A DNA stretch of 12,075 nucleotides from CAZXIY01 sp964640935 (GTDB taxonomy: Archaea; Thermoplasmatota; Thermoplasmata; Methanomassiliicoccales; Methanomethylophilaceae), in contig CAZXIY010000038.1 of the NCBI GenBank assembly GCA_964640935.1, positions 1 through 12,075 of the forward strand, written 5' to 3'. Below, piece after piece: positions 1 to 6,835 of the stretch. The notes under the pieces are model-generated. The model ran no database searches, was not told where the DNA came from, and worked only from the letters and a program-made list of their open reading frames with translations. Numbering within the stretch: the stretch's first letter is position 1; each line of letters begins with the position of its first letter. A program made the position numbers and the translations under genes.

Positions 1-193
1 GTGTTAAGTTTAATCATGCAGATGATTGAACATTAATACATGTCTGGCTCATTGAATTTTTTCATTACATATTCAATTCCGTGATGATTTTTTCACGTCG
101 CATATCCATTCAACAACGTCGCTGAACATCACCCGTCCGCCACACCGAACGTCGCGGTCAACCATTATCTACTGCGAGACCATCCTCTCGTCC
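1..193. other. AT-rich non-coding leader with small inverted repeats
   Basis: No convincing gene lies here. The first 110 bases are clearly more AT-rich than the rest of the window. They carry three small inverted repeats: AATCAT/ATGATT (12-17 and 22-27), ATTGAAT/ATTCAAT (51-57 and 71-77, 13-base spacer) and CGTGA/TCACG (80-84 and 93-97). A fourth, CGAGA/TCTCG (175-179 and 186-190), sits just before the ubiX start. A weak TATA-like stretch (CCATTATCT, about 162-169) lies about 25-30 bases before the GTG, at the spacing usual for an archaeal promoter with almost no leader. The region is probably the end of an upstream transcription unit plus the ubiX promoter. Confidence 0.5.
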
Positions 194-736
194 GTGAGGA
201 CCGTAATAGCTATCACCGGAGCATCGGGCTGCATCTACGGCATACGCCTTCTGCAGGTCATGCCCGGAGAGAAGATACTTGTGATGTCGAAGATGGCCGA
301 GAGGATCATCGAACAGGAGACGGAGTACTCCCTCGACGATGTCAGAGCGATGTCCGACCGCGTCTTCGACGATTGCGACCTTTTCGCCCCCATATCTTCG
401 GGAAGCTACAGATTCGACGCGATGGTCGTCGCTCCGTGCAGCACATCATCGTTGGGAAAGATGTCCAACGGTCTCGCCGACACCCTCATCACGAGGGCGG
501 CCGCAGTGGCACTCAAGGAATCCAGAAAGCTCATCCTTATGACCAGGGAGACCCCGAAGAGCATCATCACGCTGGAGAACGAGCTCCGCATGGCCAAGGC
601 GGGTGCGTGTATCCTGGACGCCAATCCGGGCTTCTATTCCAGACCGAGGACCGTTGACGACATGGTGGACTTCGTCGTCGGAAGATGCCTCGATCAGCTC
701 GGCATAGAGCATACCCTTTACAAGAAATGGGAATGA
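194..736 (+). CDS. ubiX: UbiX-family flavin prenyltransferase
   Basis: This enzyme joins a dimethylallyl group to FMN to make prenyl-FMN, the cofactor of UbiD-type decarboxylases; it is cytosolic and usually dodecameric. The 180-residue protein is full length for the family. It shows the flavoprotein GASG loop (9-12), S32 and E41 at the usual early active-site positions, the APCSTSSLGKMSNG block (80-93), the RETP motif (118-121), the NPGFYSRP segment (144-151, with Y148) and a near-terminal W179. The start is GTG, because the family N-terminus MRTVIAITGASG begins exactly there and no upstream ATG fits. It appears monocistronic, and no ubiD is visible nearby. In many archaea prenyl-FMN serves anhydromevalonate phosphate decarboxylase of the modified mevalonate pathway, which is the likeliest use here (inference). 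Confidence 0.93.
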   Translation: MRTVIAITGASGCIYGIRLLQVMPGEKILVMSKMAERIIEQETEYSLDDVRAMSDRVFDDCDLFAPISSGSYRFDAMVVAPCSTSSLGKMSNGLADTLITRAAAVALKESRKLILMTRETPKSIITLENELRMAKAGACILDANPGFYSRPRTVDDMVDFVVGRCLDQLGIEHTLYKKWE

Positions 737-740
737 TCTT

Positions 741-760
741 CCACCGCCCCCGGCGAGTGG
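741..760 (+). terminator. Hairpin after ubiX, weak terminator candidate
   Basis: Four bases after the ubiX stop, CCAC (741-744) pairs with GTGG (757-760) and CGC (745-747) with GCG (753-755), with one bulged A and a five-base loop. There is no T-run directly after it, so termination is uncertain. Confidence 0.35.
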
Positions 761-779
761 TAATAGGACAGTCCTATTA
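761..779. promoter_or_regulatory. Perfect 9-bp palindrome, putative operator of the M18 gene
   Basis: TAATAGGAC (761-769) and GTCCTATTA (771-779) are perfect reverse complements around a single A. The right arm runs into the TATA-like box of the downstream aminopeptidase, so a dimeric protein bound here would block TBP/TFB. The match is exact over 18 paired bases. The function as a repressor site is inferred from position only. Confidence 0.5.
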
Positions 780-785
780 TACCCA
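773..785 (+). promoter_or_regulatory. TATA-box promoter of the M18 aminopeptidase
   Basis: CCTATTATACCCA resembles the box before hisB (ATTATTATACCCC). It lies about 35 bases before the ATG, which leaves room for a short leader carrying an AGAGGT ribosome-binding site at 803-808. A second AT-rich stretch (ACTTAATTATC, near 785-795) is an alternative box. Confidence 0.5.
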
Positions 786-814
786 CTTAATTATCGGGTG
801 TCAGAGGTAGAACA

Positions 815-2230
815 ATGGCTGACGATAAGAAAAGCGAAGGCCAGGAGCTCGAATCCAAACTTCTCGCGAAACCGAAGAATCTCGGAGAAGAGGACGCGAG
901 CCTTCTGAAAAAGGCCAATGAGTTCTGTGAGGGATACAAGGAATTCCTCAACAACAAGACGGAGCGCGAAGTGGTCGAATACACCATACCGCTGCTCAAA
1001 TCCAAAGGATACAAGGAGTTCGCACGCGGCAAGAAGTACGCACCGGGAACGAAGCTGTACATCAACAACCGCAACAAGAATCTCATAATGATCACGATAG
1101 GCAAGAAGGACGTCTCCGAAGGGATACGCATCGGGGCCAGCCACATAGACAGCCCCAGGCTCGACTTCAAGCCGAGTCCGCTCTTCGAGGACTCCGACCT
1201 CGCGTTCTTCAAGACCCACTACTACGGCGGGATAAAGAAGTACCAGTGGTCGGCGATACCGCTCTCCCTCCACGGCGTCATGACGCTCAAGGACGGGAAG
1301 AACGTCAAGATCGTCATCGGAGAGGACGACGGAGACCCGCAGTTCTGCGTCACCGACCTCCTCCCTCACCTCGCCCGCGACCAGATGAAGAAGCCCGCCA
1401 CGGAGATCATCACCGGAGAGCAGCTCAACATCCTCATCGGCTGCTGGCCGTTCAAGGACGACAAGGTCGCTCAGAAGGTCAAACTGAACATCGCGGACAT
1501 GCTCTTCAAGAAGTACGGCGTGACGGAGAAGGACTTCCTCTCCGCAGAGCTGTGCGCCGTCCCGGCGTTCAAGCCCAGGGACATAGGCATCGACAGGTCC
1601 ATGGTCGGAGCGTACGGACAGGACGACAGCTCCTGCGCCTACGCCAACCTCATGGCCGAGATCGATTCCAAGGACCCGGAATACACGACGGTCACGGTCT
1701 TCGCCGATAAAGAGGAGACGGGATCGGACGGCAACACCGGACTCAACTCGTCGTTCCTTATGGATAATATCGAGGACATCGTGTCCCCGTACGGAGCGGA
1801 GCTCCGCCATGTGCTCGTAAGGTCCATGTGCCTCTCCTGCGACGTCAACGCGGCATACGACCCCGCCTTCGGCGAGAACTTCGAAAGAGCCAACTGCTCC
1901 TTCCTGAACCACGGCGCCGTTGTGTCCAAATACACCGGCTCCGGCGGGAAGTACTCCACCAACGACGCATCCGCGGAGACCATGGGATTCCTCCGCAGCG
2001 TGCTCGACAAGGCCAACGTCACATGGCAGGTCGGCGAGCTCGGCAAGGTGGACAACGGCGGCGGTGGCACTGTCGCCATGTACGTCTCGGCCCACAACGT
2101 CGATACCGTAGATCTCGGCGTTCCGGTGCTTTCGATGCACTCGCCCTTCGAGGTCACGTCCAAGGCCGACATCTACATGCTGTACCTTGCGGTCAAGGCG
2201 TTCTACGCCTGCCCGAAGAACAAGGCATGA
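815..2230 (+). CDS. M18-family metallo-aminopeptidase
   Basis: This is a cytosolic two-metal aminopeptidase of the aspartyl aminopeptidase family, removing N-terminal residues from peptides. It is 471 residues, a normal family length. Ligand motifs run in the expected order: ASHIDSPRLDFKP (H110), YGGIKKYQW (137-145), PLSLHG (149-154), GQDD (269-272, D271 as bridging metal ligand), DKEETGSDGNTG (298-309, E300/E301 as base and ligand), SCDVNAAYDP (341-350, D343) and HSPFEVTSKAD (442-452, H442). There is no signal peptide. The start is the ATG after AGAGGT, and the lysine-rich N-terminus is a plausible flexible lead. It stands alone between ubiX and hisG with its own promoter and terminator. Exact substrate preference (acidic or neutral residues) cannot be read from the sequence. 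Confidence 0.92.
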   Translation: MADDKKSEGQELESKLLAKPKNLGEEDASLLKKANEFCEGYKEFLNNKTEREVVEYTIPLLKSKGYKEFARGKKYAPGTKLYINNRNKNLIMITIGKKDVSEGIRIGASHIDSPRLDFKPSPLFEDSDLAFFKTHYYGGIKKYQWSAIPLSLHGVMTLKDGKNVKIVIGEDDGDPQFCVTDLLPHLARDQMKKPATEIITGEQLNILIGCWPFKDDKVAQKVKLNIADMLFKKYGVTEKDFLSAELCAVPAFKPRDIGIDRSMVGAYGQDDSSCAYANLMAEIDSKDPEYTTVTVFADKEETGSDGNTGLNSSFLMDNIEDIVSPYGAELRHVLVRSMCLSCDVNAAYDPAFGENFERANCSFLNHGAVVSKYTGSGGKYSTNDASAETMGFLRSVLDKANVTWQVGELGKVDNGGGGTVAMYVSAHNVDTVDLGVPVLSMHSPFEVTSKADIYMLYLAVKAFYACPKNKA

Positions 2231-2237
2231 AACCTAT

Positions 2238-2275
2238 GGGTGCCGTCGCTGACGGCACCCCGCTTTCCCTCTTTT
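2238..2275 (+). terminator. Strong hairpin terminator after the M18 gene
   Basis: GGGTGCCGTC (2238-2247) and GACGGCACCC (2251-2260) form a perfect 10-bp stem with a GCT loop. It starts seven bases after the aminopeptidase stop and is followed by a pyrimidine-rich tract (CGCTTTCCCTCTTTT). It would insulate this gene from the histidine unit. Confidence 0.65.
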
Positions 2276-2316
2276 GCGAGCACACCGAATGCCGTTGTAT
2301 TCACGCCCGCCCAGGA

Positions 2317-2330
2317 TAAATTTATTATAG
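2317..2330 (+). promoter_or_regulatory. TATA-box promoter of the hisGCHA unit
   Basis: ATAAATTTATTATA is a strong archaeal TATA-like element about 40 bases before the hisG ATG. Initiation some 25 bases downstream would give a leader of about 14 bases containing AGAGG (2352-2356), seven bases before the start. Confidence 0.6.
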
Positions 2331-2363
2331 TCGCGCCCATAACGATGTGGCAGAGGCAATGAT

Positions 2364-3227
2364 ATGACCCTTAAGATGGCCGTTCCGAACAAAGGCAGAC
2401 TGTATGAAAGAACGATTGAACTCCTTCTGAAATCCGGACTCGATCTCGGAGAGGACTGGGGGAGGAAGCTCTACGTCACTGCCAAGAACCAGGATATCGA
2501 GGTCGTTTTCGTCCGCGCCCAGGACGTGCCGGAGTTCATCAACTCCGGAGCTGTGGACCTCGGCATAACGGGACAGGACCAGATAGCCAACTCGGGCTAC
2601 AAGCTCGAAGAGGTCTTGGATCTCGAATTCGGCTACTGCCGCCTCTCTGTAGCCGTACCCGAGGATTCCGAGATACGCACGGTCAACGACATACCCGACG
2701 GATGCCGCGTAGCGACGTCGTTCCCGAAGATAACCAAGAGATTCTTCGAATCCAAGGGGAAGAAGGTCGACATCGTCACCGTGTCCGGGGCCGCGGAGAT
2801 CATGCCTTACATGGGCGTCTCCGACATAATCGTCGACCTCGTCTCCAGCGGAGCGACGCTCAAGATGAACAGGCTCATCGAGATCGAAACGCTCGTTTCG
2901 TCTCAGGCAGTCGCCGCCACGAGCAAAGCATCCCTGAAGAAATCGAAGGATGCGATAATGGACATCGTCAGCTCCATAAGGAGCGTCATCGACGCCGAGA
3001 CGAAGAAATACCTCATGGCCGACGTGCCTGTGAAGAATCTCAAGAAGATATCGGAGATGCTGCCCGGCCTTGCAGGACCGACCGTCATGAACATCTCCGG
3101 AAGGGACGACATGGTCGCCATCCACGTGGTCGTGGACAAGAACGACATATTCGAGGCCGTCAACAAGCTCAAGAAGCTGGGGGCCCAGGGAATCCTGACG
3201 CTGCCTATAGACAGGCTGGTACCATGA
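2364..3227 (+). CDS. hisG: ATP phosphoribosyltransferase, long form
   Basis: This enzyme catalyses the first committed step of histidine synthesis, joining PRPP to ATP. At 287 residues it is the long form with a C-terminal regulatory ACT-like domain (about 213-287), so it needs no HisZ and should be feedback-inhibited by histidine. Visible motifs are PNKGRL (8-13), LGITGQD (66-72), VATSFPKITKRFF (116-128) and the PRPP-binding region SGAAEIMPYMGVSDII (141-156) with SSGATLKMN (161-169). The ATG is preceded by AGAGG. It is the first gene of the unit, and its stop overlaps the hisC start by four bases (ATGA), suggesting coupled translation. Confidence 0.96.
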   Translation: MTLKMAVPNKGRLYERTIELLLKSGLDLGEDWGRKLYVTAKNQDIEVVFVRAQDVPEFINSGAVDLGITGQDQIANSGYKLEEVLDLEFGYCRLSVAVPEDSEIRTVNDIPDGCRVATSFPKITKRFFESKGKKVDIVTVSGAAEIMPYMGVSDIIVDLVSSGATLKMNRLIEIETLVSSQAVAATSKASLKKSKDAIMDIVSSIRSVIDAETKKYLMADVPVKNLKKISEMLPGLAGPTVMNISGRDDMVAIHVVVDKNDIFEAVNKLKKLGAQGILTLPIDRLVP

Positions 3228-4279
3228 AGGACGTCTCAAGGGACATAATGAGGAGCACGACCAGGGGATTCGAAAGATACTACAACCCCAAGATCGGCGA
3301 CGAACTGAGGATGGATACGAACACGAACGTCCTCGGCAGCAATCCGGCCGCGGCCGCATTCCTGAAGAAAGGGATAGACGATCTGAACGGATATCCGAAC
3401 ACGTACGCCGACAACCTGAGGAGCGCTCTCGCAGATCTGTACGGTCTCGAGACGGACAACTTCGTCGCCGGCTCCGGTTCCGACGAGATGCTCGACGTCA
3501 TCTTCAAAACGTTCACCGAATGGGGCGACAGATCGACCATCCCGGTGCCGTCCTACGTGCTTTACGATTATTTCATATCCATGAACGGCGGAAAGACCGA
3601 CTTCGTCGATCTGACCGAAGATTTTCAATTGGACGTAGATTCCATGCTGAGGACGAAGGCGAAGGTCATCCTCGCCCCGTCGCCCAACAACCCGACCGGG
3701 AACTCCTTCAGGAGCAAGGACCTGGAAGAGCTGATAACCAACTTCGACGGCATAATGGTCGTCGACGAGGCCTACGCCGAATATGCCGACGAGTCCATGC
3801 TGAAACGCGTGAACGAGTTCAAGAACCTGGTCGTCCTGAGGACATTCTCCAAGGCGTACGCCCTGGCCGCCCTCCGCGTAGGATACGCCGTATCCAACGT
3901 GAACGTGGCGGAGATGATGAACTGCGTCAAGATACCGTACTCGCTGAACAAGCTCAGCGAGGGGGCGGCGATAGCCGCCGTGAAGGACCAGGCGTTCATC
4001 AGAAAGAGCGTTGATATCGTCAAAGATCAGAGACCTTACCTTTCCGCCGAACTGAAGAAGCTGGGCTTCACCCCGTATCACTCGGATTCCAATTTCATAA
4101 TGGCCAAGAGCCCGATAGACCACACCGAATTGGTGAGCGGTCTCAAGAAGAAGGGCGTCCTCATCCGCGACTTCGGCTCCAGAAGGAGAACGGAGAACTG
4201 CGTCAGGATGACCGTCGGAACGAAAGAACTGAACGACCTGATGATCGAGAAGATCGCAGAGGTGGTCCAGGGATGCTAA
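3224..4279 (+). CDS. hisC: Histidinol-phosphate aminotransferase
   Basis: A PLP-dependent class I/II aminotransferase that converts imidazole acetol phosphate and glutamate to histidinol phosphate. The 351-residue protein has the complete fold: GSGSDEML (83-90), SPNNPTGN (153-160), DEAYAEYA (181-188), the PLP-lysine motif TFSKAYALAALRVGY (K210), GVLIRDFG (311-318) and a carboxylate-binding arginine in CVRMTVG (R328). The start is the ATG inside the hisG stop. The frame stays open far upstream across hisG, but homologous sequence begins only at this Met. It overlaps hisH by seven bases. Context makes a histidine role firm, though HisC-like enzymes can also act on aromatic amino acids. Confidence 0.94.
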   Translation: MKDVSRDIMRSTTRGFERYYNPKIGDELRMDTNTNVLGSNPAAAAFLKKGIDDLNGYPNTYADNLRSALADLYGLETDNFVAGSGSDEMLDVIFKTFTEWGDRSTIPVPSYVLYDYFISMNGGKTDFVDLTEDFQLDVDSMLRTKAKVILAPSPNNPTGNSFRSKDLEELITNFDGIMVVDEAYAEYADESMLKRVNEFKNLVVLRTFSKAYALAALRVGYAVSNVNVAEMMNCVKIPYSLNKLSEGAAIAAVKDQAFIRKSVDIVKDQRPYLSAELKKLGFTPYHSDSNFIMAKSPIDHTELVSGLKKKGVLIRDFGSRRRTENCVRMTVGTKELNDLMIEKIAEVVQGC

Positions 4280-4875
4280 GTATCTCACTGGCAGACTACG
4301 GCGTCGGCAACCTCCATTCGCTGAAGAAGGCACTGGAGGTCAGCGGCGCGAATGTGACCGTCGTCACCGATATGAAAGAGCTCCTGGACGCGGAATGCAT
4401 AGCATTTCCCGGCGTCGGAGCGTTCGACAAGACCATGGAGAAGCTCCTGCCGTACAGGGACGACATACGCAGAAAACTCGAATCCGGCGTGCCGTGCCTG
4501 GGAATTTGCATAGGCATGCAGATACTCATGGACGGGAGCGACGAGGGCACATCGCCCGGACTCGGCTTCATGAACGGAAGGGTGGTGAGGCTGCAAGCCG
4601 AGCACACCCCGCACATGGGGTGGAACTCCGTCGAGAGCGACGACCTCATGATGGACGGCATCGATAACAGATACTTCTACTTCGCACACTCGTACCACGG
4701 CATCCCTGCCGAAGAGGGAGTGGCGAAAGGCACCACGGAGTACGAAGGACATGTCATGCCCACGCTGTTCAGGAAGAAGAACACCGTCGGATCGCAGTTC
4801 CATCCGGAGAAGAGCAGCACATCCGGTCTCGCATTCCTTAAGAATTTCATCGGTTTCGCGGAGGGTTGCCTATGA
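4273..4875 (+). CDS. hisH: Imidazole glycerol phosphate synthase, glutaminase subunit
   Basis: A class I glutamine amidotransferase that feeds ammonia to HisF, with which it forms a heterodimer. The 200-residue protein shows the N-terminal DYGVGNLHS segment, FPGVGAF (45-51), the nucleophile elbow PCLGICIGMQ (C79), PHMGWN (113-118) and the catalytic pair in QFHPEKSS (H177, E179). All three triad residues are present. A good ribosome-binding site, GAGGTGG, lies at 4259-4265 inside hisC. It overlaps hisC by seven bases and hisA by four. Its partner HisF is about 2.6 kb away in the second histidine unit, so balanced expression requires both units to be on together. Confidence 0.96.
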   Translation: MLSISLADYGVGNLHSLKKALEVSGANVTVVTDMKELLDAECIAFPGVGAFDKTMEKLLPYRDDIRRKLESGVPCLGICIGMQILMDGSDEGTSPGLGFMNGRVVRLQAEHTPHMGWNSVESDDLMMDGIDNRYFYFAHSYHGIPAEEGVAKGTTEYEGHVMPTLFRKKNTVGSQFHPEKSSTSGLAFLKNFIGFAEGCL

Positions 4876-5597
4876 TGATAATCCCGGCAGTCGACATCAT
4901 GGACCACAGAGTGGTCCAGCTGGTCGGGGGCAAACCCGGCAGCGAGCAGATAACCATGCCCGACCCGTTCGAGACGGCCATGTCGTGGGTGAACAAAGGC
5001 GCGAAATACCTTCACCTGGTCGATCTTGACGGAGCATTCGGAAAGAAGGACAATTTCTCGGTGATAAGCAATATCATCAAATCCGCCGGAGTGCCGGTGG
5101 AGGTCGGCGGAGGCATCAGGGATGCCGACAAGATACACCGCCTGGCCGACGTCGGGGCAGACAGGATAATCGTCGGAACGAAAGCGATCAAGGACCGCAA
5201 ATGGCTGGGCGAGGTCGCTTCCGAGTACCCCGGAAGGATAATGCTCGCTCTTGACACCAAGGACGGCAAGATCACCATGAAAGGATGGCAGGAGACAGCA
5301 CCGATATCCCTGGAGACGATGTTCGACGTCATCCGCGACATGCCTCTCGCAGGCATACTGAACACGAATGTCGATGTCGAAGGCCAAGGAAAAGGCATAA
5401 ACGCGGCCGCAGCGTGCGACTTCATACAGAGATGCCCGCACAAGGTCGTAGCATCCGGGGGCGTGACCTCAGAGAAAGATGCAATGACCCTCTGCGAAGC
5501 GGGGGCCGTCGGAGCTGTGGTCGGGATCGCAATATACACCGGAGCGATGAAGCCTTGGGAATGGTCCTCGCCTTGGTCGGTCATTCCGAAGAAATGA
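4872..5597 (+). CDS. hisA: ProFAR isomerase (phosphoribosylformimino-AICAR-P isomerase)
   Basis: A TIM-barrel isomerase performing the Amadori rearrangement of ProFAR to PRFAR, the substrate of HisFH. The chosen ATG gives MMIIPAVDIMD, which matches the family start, overlaps the hisH stop as ATGA, and follows GGAGGG at 4860-4865; the TTG at 4866 and ATG at 4875 are poorer options. The 241-residue protein has catalytic D8 and D128 (ALDTKDG), the phosphate-binding GGGIR (79-83) and SGGVTS (195-200). The usual TDI..DG segment is NTNVDVEGQGKG (164-175), a variant I associate with archaeal HisA proteins. No sign of a bifunctional PriA was recognised. It ends the enzyme part of this unit. Confidence 0.94.
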   Translation: MMIIPAVDIMDHRVVQLVGGKPGSEQITMPDPFETAMSWVNKGAKYLHLVDLDGAFGKKDNFSVISNIIKSAGVPVEVGGGIRDADKIHRLADVGADRIIVGTKAIKDRKWLGEVASEYPGRIMLALDTKDGKITMKGWQETAPISLETMFDVIRDMPLAGILNTNVDVEGQGKGINAAAACDFIQRCPHKVVASGGVTSEKDAMTLCEAGAVGAVVGIAIYTGAMKPWEWSSPWSVIPKK

Positions 5598-5603
5598 TTA
5601 TAA
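5595..5603 (+). promoter_or_regulatory. Possible TATA box for the XRE-like regulator
   Basis: TGATTATAA overlaps the hisA stop and lies about 38 bases before the next ATG, similar to the spacing at hisG. It could give the regulator its own transcript as well as read-through from hisGCHA. The evidence is positional only. Confidence 0.3.
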
Positions 5604-5637
5604 CAAGAGCCGATATAGGCAAAGCAGGTGTATCTGA

Positions 5638-6033
5638 ATGAAGCTCCCATGTGAATTGGTCGTTTTCGAGCTGTTGCCGACGGCAAGAGGGGAATTGGCC
5701 AAAGAATTGGTGAACGTCCACGGGTACACCCAGGCGAAAGTAGCTATCGTCTTCGGCGTCACAAGCGCCGCCATCTCCCAATACATAAAGGGACTGAGAG
5801 GCGGCAACCCGTACATAGACAACAGCAAATTCCGCGACAGATTCTATGAACAGATCGTTTCATCGGCAGATAACATCGCCGAGGGCAGCGACCTTACTAC
5901 GGAGCTATGCGACCTGTGCAGATTCGTCAAAGAGATCGGGATGCTCGACGAGATATACAAGAATCAGGGTTCCAAGGACAAGCTCGTGAAATGCGCTGAA
6001 TGCCCCAGGGACAATTTCAAGCCCGCGATATGA
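5638..6033 (+). CDS. XRE-like helix-turn-helix regulator (COG2522 type) with CxxC pairs
   Basis: A predicted DNA-binding transcriptional regulator of 131 residues. The N-terminus MKLPCELVVFELLPTARGEL is typical of the archaeal COG2522 group. An XRE-type HTH follows at about 31-52 (TQAKVAIVFGVTSAAISQYI). The C-terminal half has two cysteine pairs, CDLC (91-94) and CAEC (119-122), plus C5, which could hold a metal or Fe-S cluster; this is an inference, as no cluster can be seen in sequence. It follows hisA by 40 bases with AGGTG at 5626-5630, so it could be cotranscribed with hisGCHA. Its 3' end overlaps the opposing CARF gene by 17 bases. The target genes are unknown; autoregulation or control of the histidine genes are reasonable guesses. 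Confidence 0.82.
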   Translation: MKLPCELVVFELLPTARGELAKELVNVHGYTQAKVAIVFGVTSAAISQYIKGLRGGNPYIDNSKFRDRFYEQIVSSADNIAEGSDLTTELCDLCRFVKEIGMLDEIYKNQGSKDKLVKCAECPRDNFKPAI

Positions 6034-6835
6034 GATATCCTTCGCAGAACGTATCCAATATCACGTCCCCGTCGGGAGTTATCCTGTTTACCCTTTTGGA
6101 TTCCTTCTCGACCCATCCGTTGCGTATCCAATGCTCCATGAAGTTGCGTTGGTATGACATGATGCTCTTCTGATCGGGACGGCTGGACCTTCCTCCGACG
6201 GTCTCGTACGTCATCAGACCGTGCTCCGAGAGATCTTTGATCATTGCGGGCGCTGCCGTAGATATTCCGTTGTCGATATGGTCCTTCAAAATTCTAAGTG
6301 CCAGCACCAGTTTCTCATCCGGCCTCTTTATCATATATGTCGACAGTCTGACGGGCTCTCTGCACTTCTTGGTGAGACCGACGGGGCGGTCCCCGTCGTA
6401 GTAGACGTCCTTGACCATGGGACCTTCCACTTGGAACCTTTCTGCGGGTACGTTGAATGGTATGACGCCGTCCATCATCATGGATGCCATCAGGGACGCA
6501 GCCGAATATTCTGATGTGCCAGCAGACACATTGACATATATGTCCGCAGAGTCCCCGTGACCCTTCCGCACCTTCTGTATCACAGTCAGCACGGTGCTCA
6601 TCATCCTGTTGAAATCATACACGGGTTCGATGTGCTCGACGATCTTGGACGACGGGAGCGATTCCCCTATCCGATTGCAGACCTCCGTATAGAAATCGCT
6701 GTACGGCGGCTTGTCGCCGAAGTGGATAAGGTGTATCTCCGTCGCCTCGTAATGGACGGCTGGCTCCACTATCTTAGCCACTTCGAACGTCACGCATGCG
6801 ATCATCACTCTCTCTTTGCGCCCGGACCCCGACAT
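6017..6835 (-). CDS. CARF-like / winged-helix regulator (HFX_2341, DUF6293 type)
   Basis: A 272-residue protein with a Rossmann-like N-terminal half and a winged-helix C-terminal half, resembling Csa3-like regulators. The N-terminus has the pattern of this family (VMIACVTFEVAKIVEPAVHY, then IHLIHFG at 34-40). The ligand-loop motif is YVNVSAGTSEYSAASLMASM (100-119), comparable to the VN.(S/G)GT..(M/Y) motif of CARF domains that bind cyclic oligoadenylate. About 174-262 is predicted winged helix (DEKLVLALRILKDH, ITPDGDVIL). No CRISPR array or cas gene is visible in the window, so this is a stand-alone member and its ligand is unknown. It lies against the grain of the histidine cluster and diverges from hisB. 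A TATA-like box about 25 bases before the ATG suggests a leaderless transcript. Confidence 0.75.
   Translation of the reverse strand: MSGSGRKERVMIACVTFEVAKIVEPAVHYEATEIHLIHFGDKPPYSDFYTEVCNRIGESLPSSKIVEHIEPVYDFNRMMSTVLTVIQKVRKGHGDSADIYVNVSAGTSEYSAASLMASMMMDGVIPFNVPAERFQVEGPMVKDVYYDGDRPVGLTKKCREPVRLSTYMIKRPDEKLVLALRILKDHIDNGISTAAPAMIKDLSEHGLMTYETVGGRSSRPDQKSIMSYQRNFMEHWIRNGWVEKESKRVNRITPDGDVILDTFCEGYLISRA

Noticed and set aside
73..165. A 30-codon minus-strand frame beginning MVDRDVRCGG in the left-edge leader
   Set aside because: It is short, has no recognisable family or convincing ribosome-binding site, and lies in AT-rich sequence with inverted repeats. There is no support beyond an open frame.
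791..2140. A 449-codon open frame on the minus strand opposite the aminopeptidase gene
   Set aside because: It mirrors a GC-rich plus-strand gene with full M18 motifs. Its translation is low-complexity (rich in V, D, R, E, L) and resembles no family I know. Similar antisense frames opposite hisG, hisC, hisH/hisA and hisIE were dismissed for the same reason.
2364..2700. Possible histidine attenuator or His-rich leader peptide before hisG
   Set aside because: The 133-base gap before hisG contains no short frame rich in histidine codons and no alternative stem series. The only strong hairpin is the terminator of the previous gene.
2702..3223. Upstream extension of the hisC frame inside hisG
   Set aside because: The added 174 residues are arginine/histidine-rich and out of frame with hisG, and HisC homology starts only at the ATG at 3224.
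4866..4871. TTG start giving a two-residue longer HisA
   Set aside because: The ATG at 4872 matches the family N-terminus, forms the ATGA overlap seen elsewhere in the cluster and keeps good spacing from GGAGGG.
6017..6835. Recent horizontal transfer of the CARF gene judged by base composition
   Set aside because: Parts look slightly more AT-rich than neighbours, but sample lines of hisF are similar, so there is no clear compositional break by eye.
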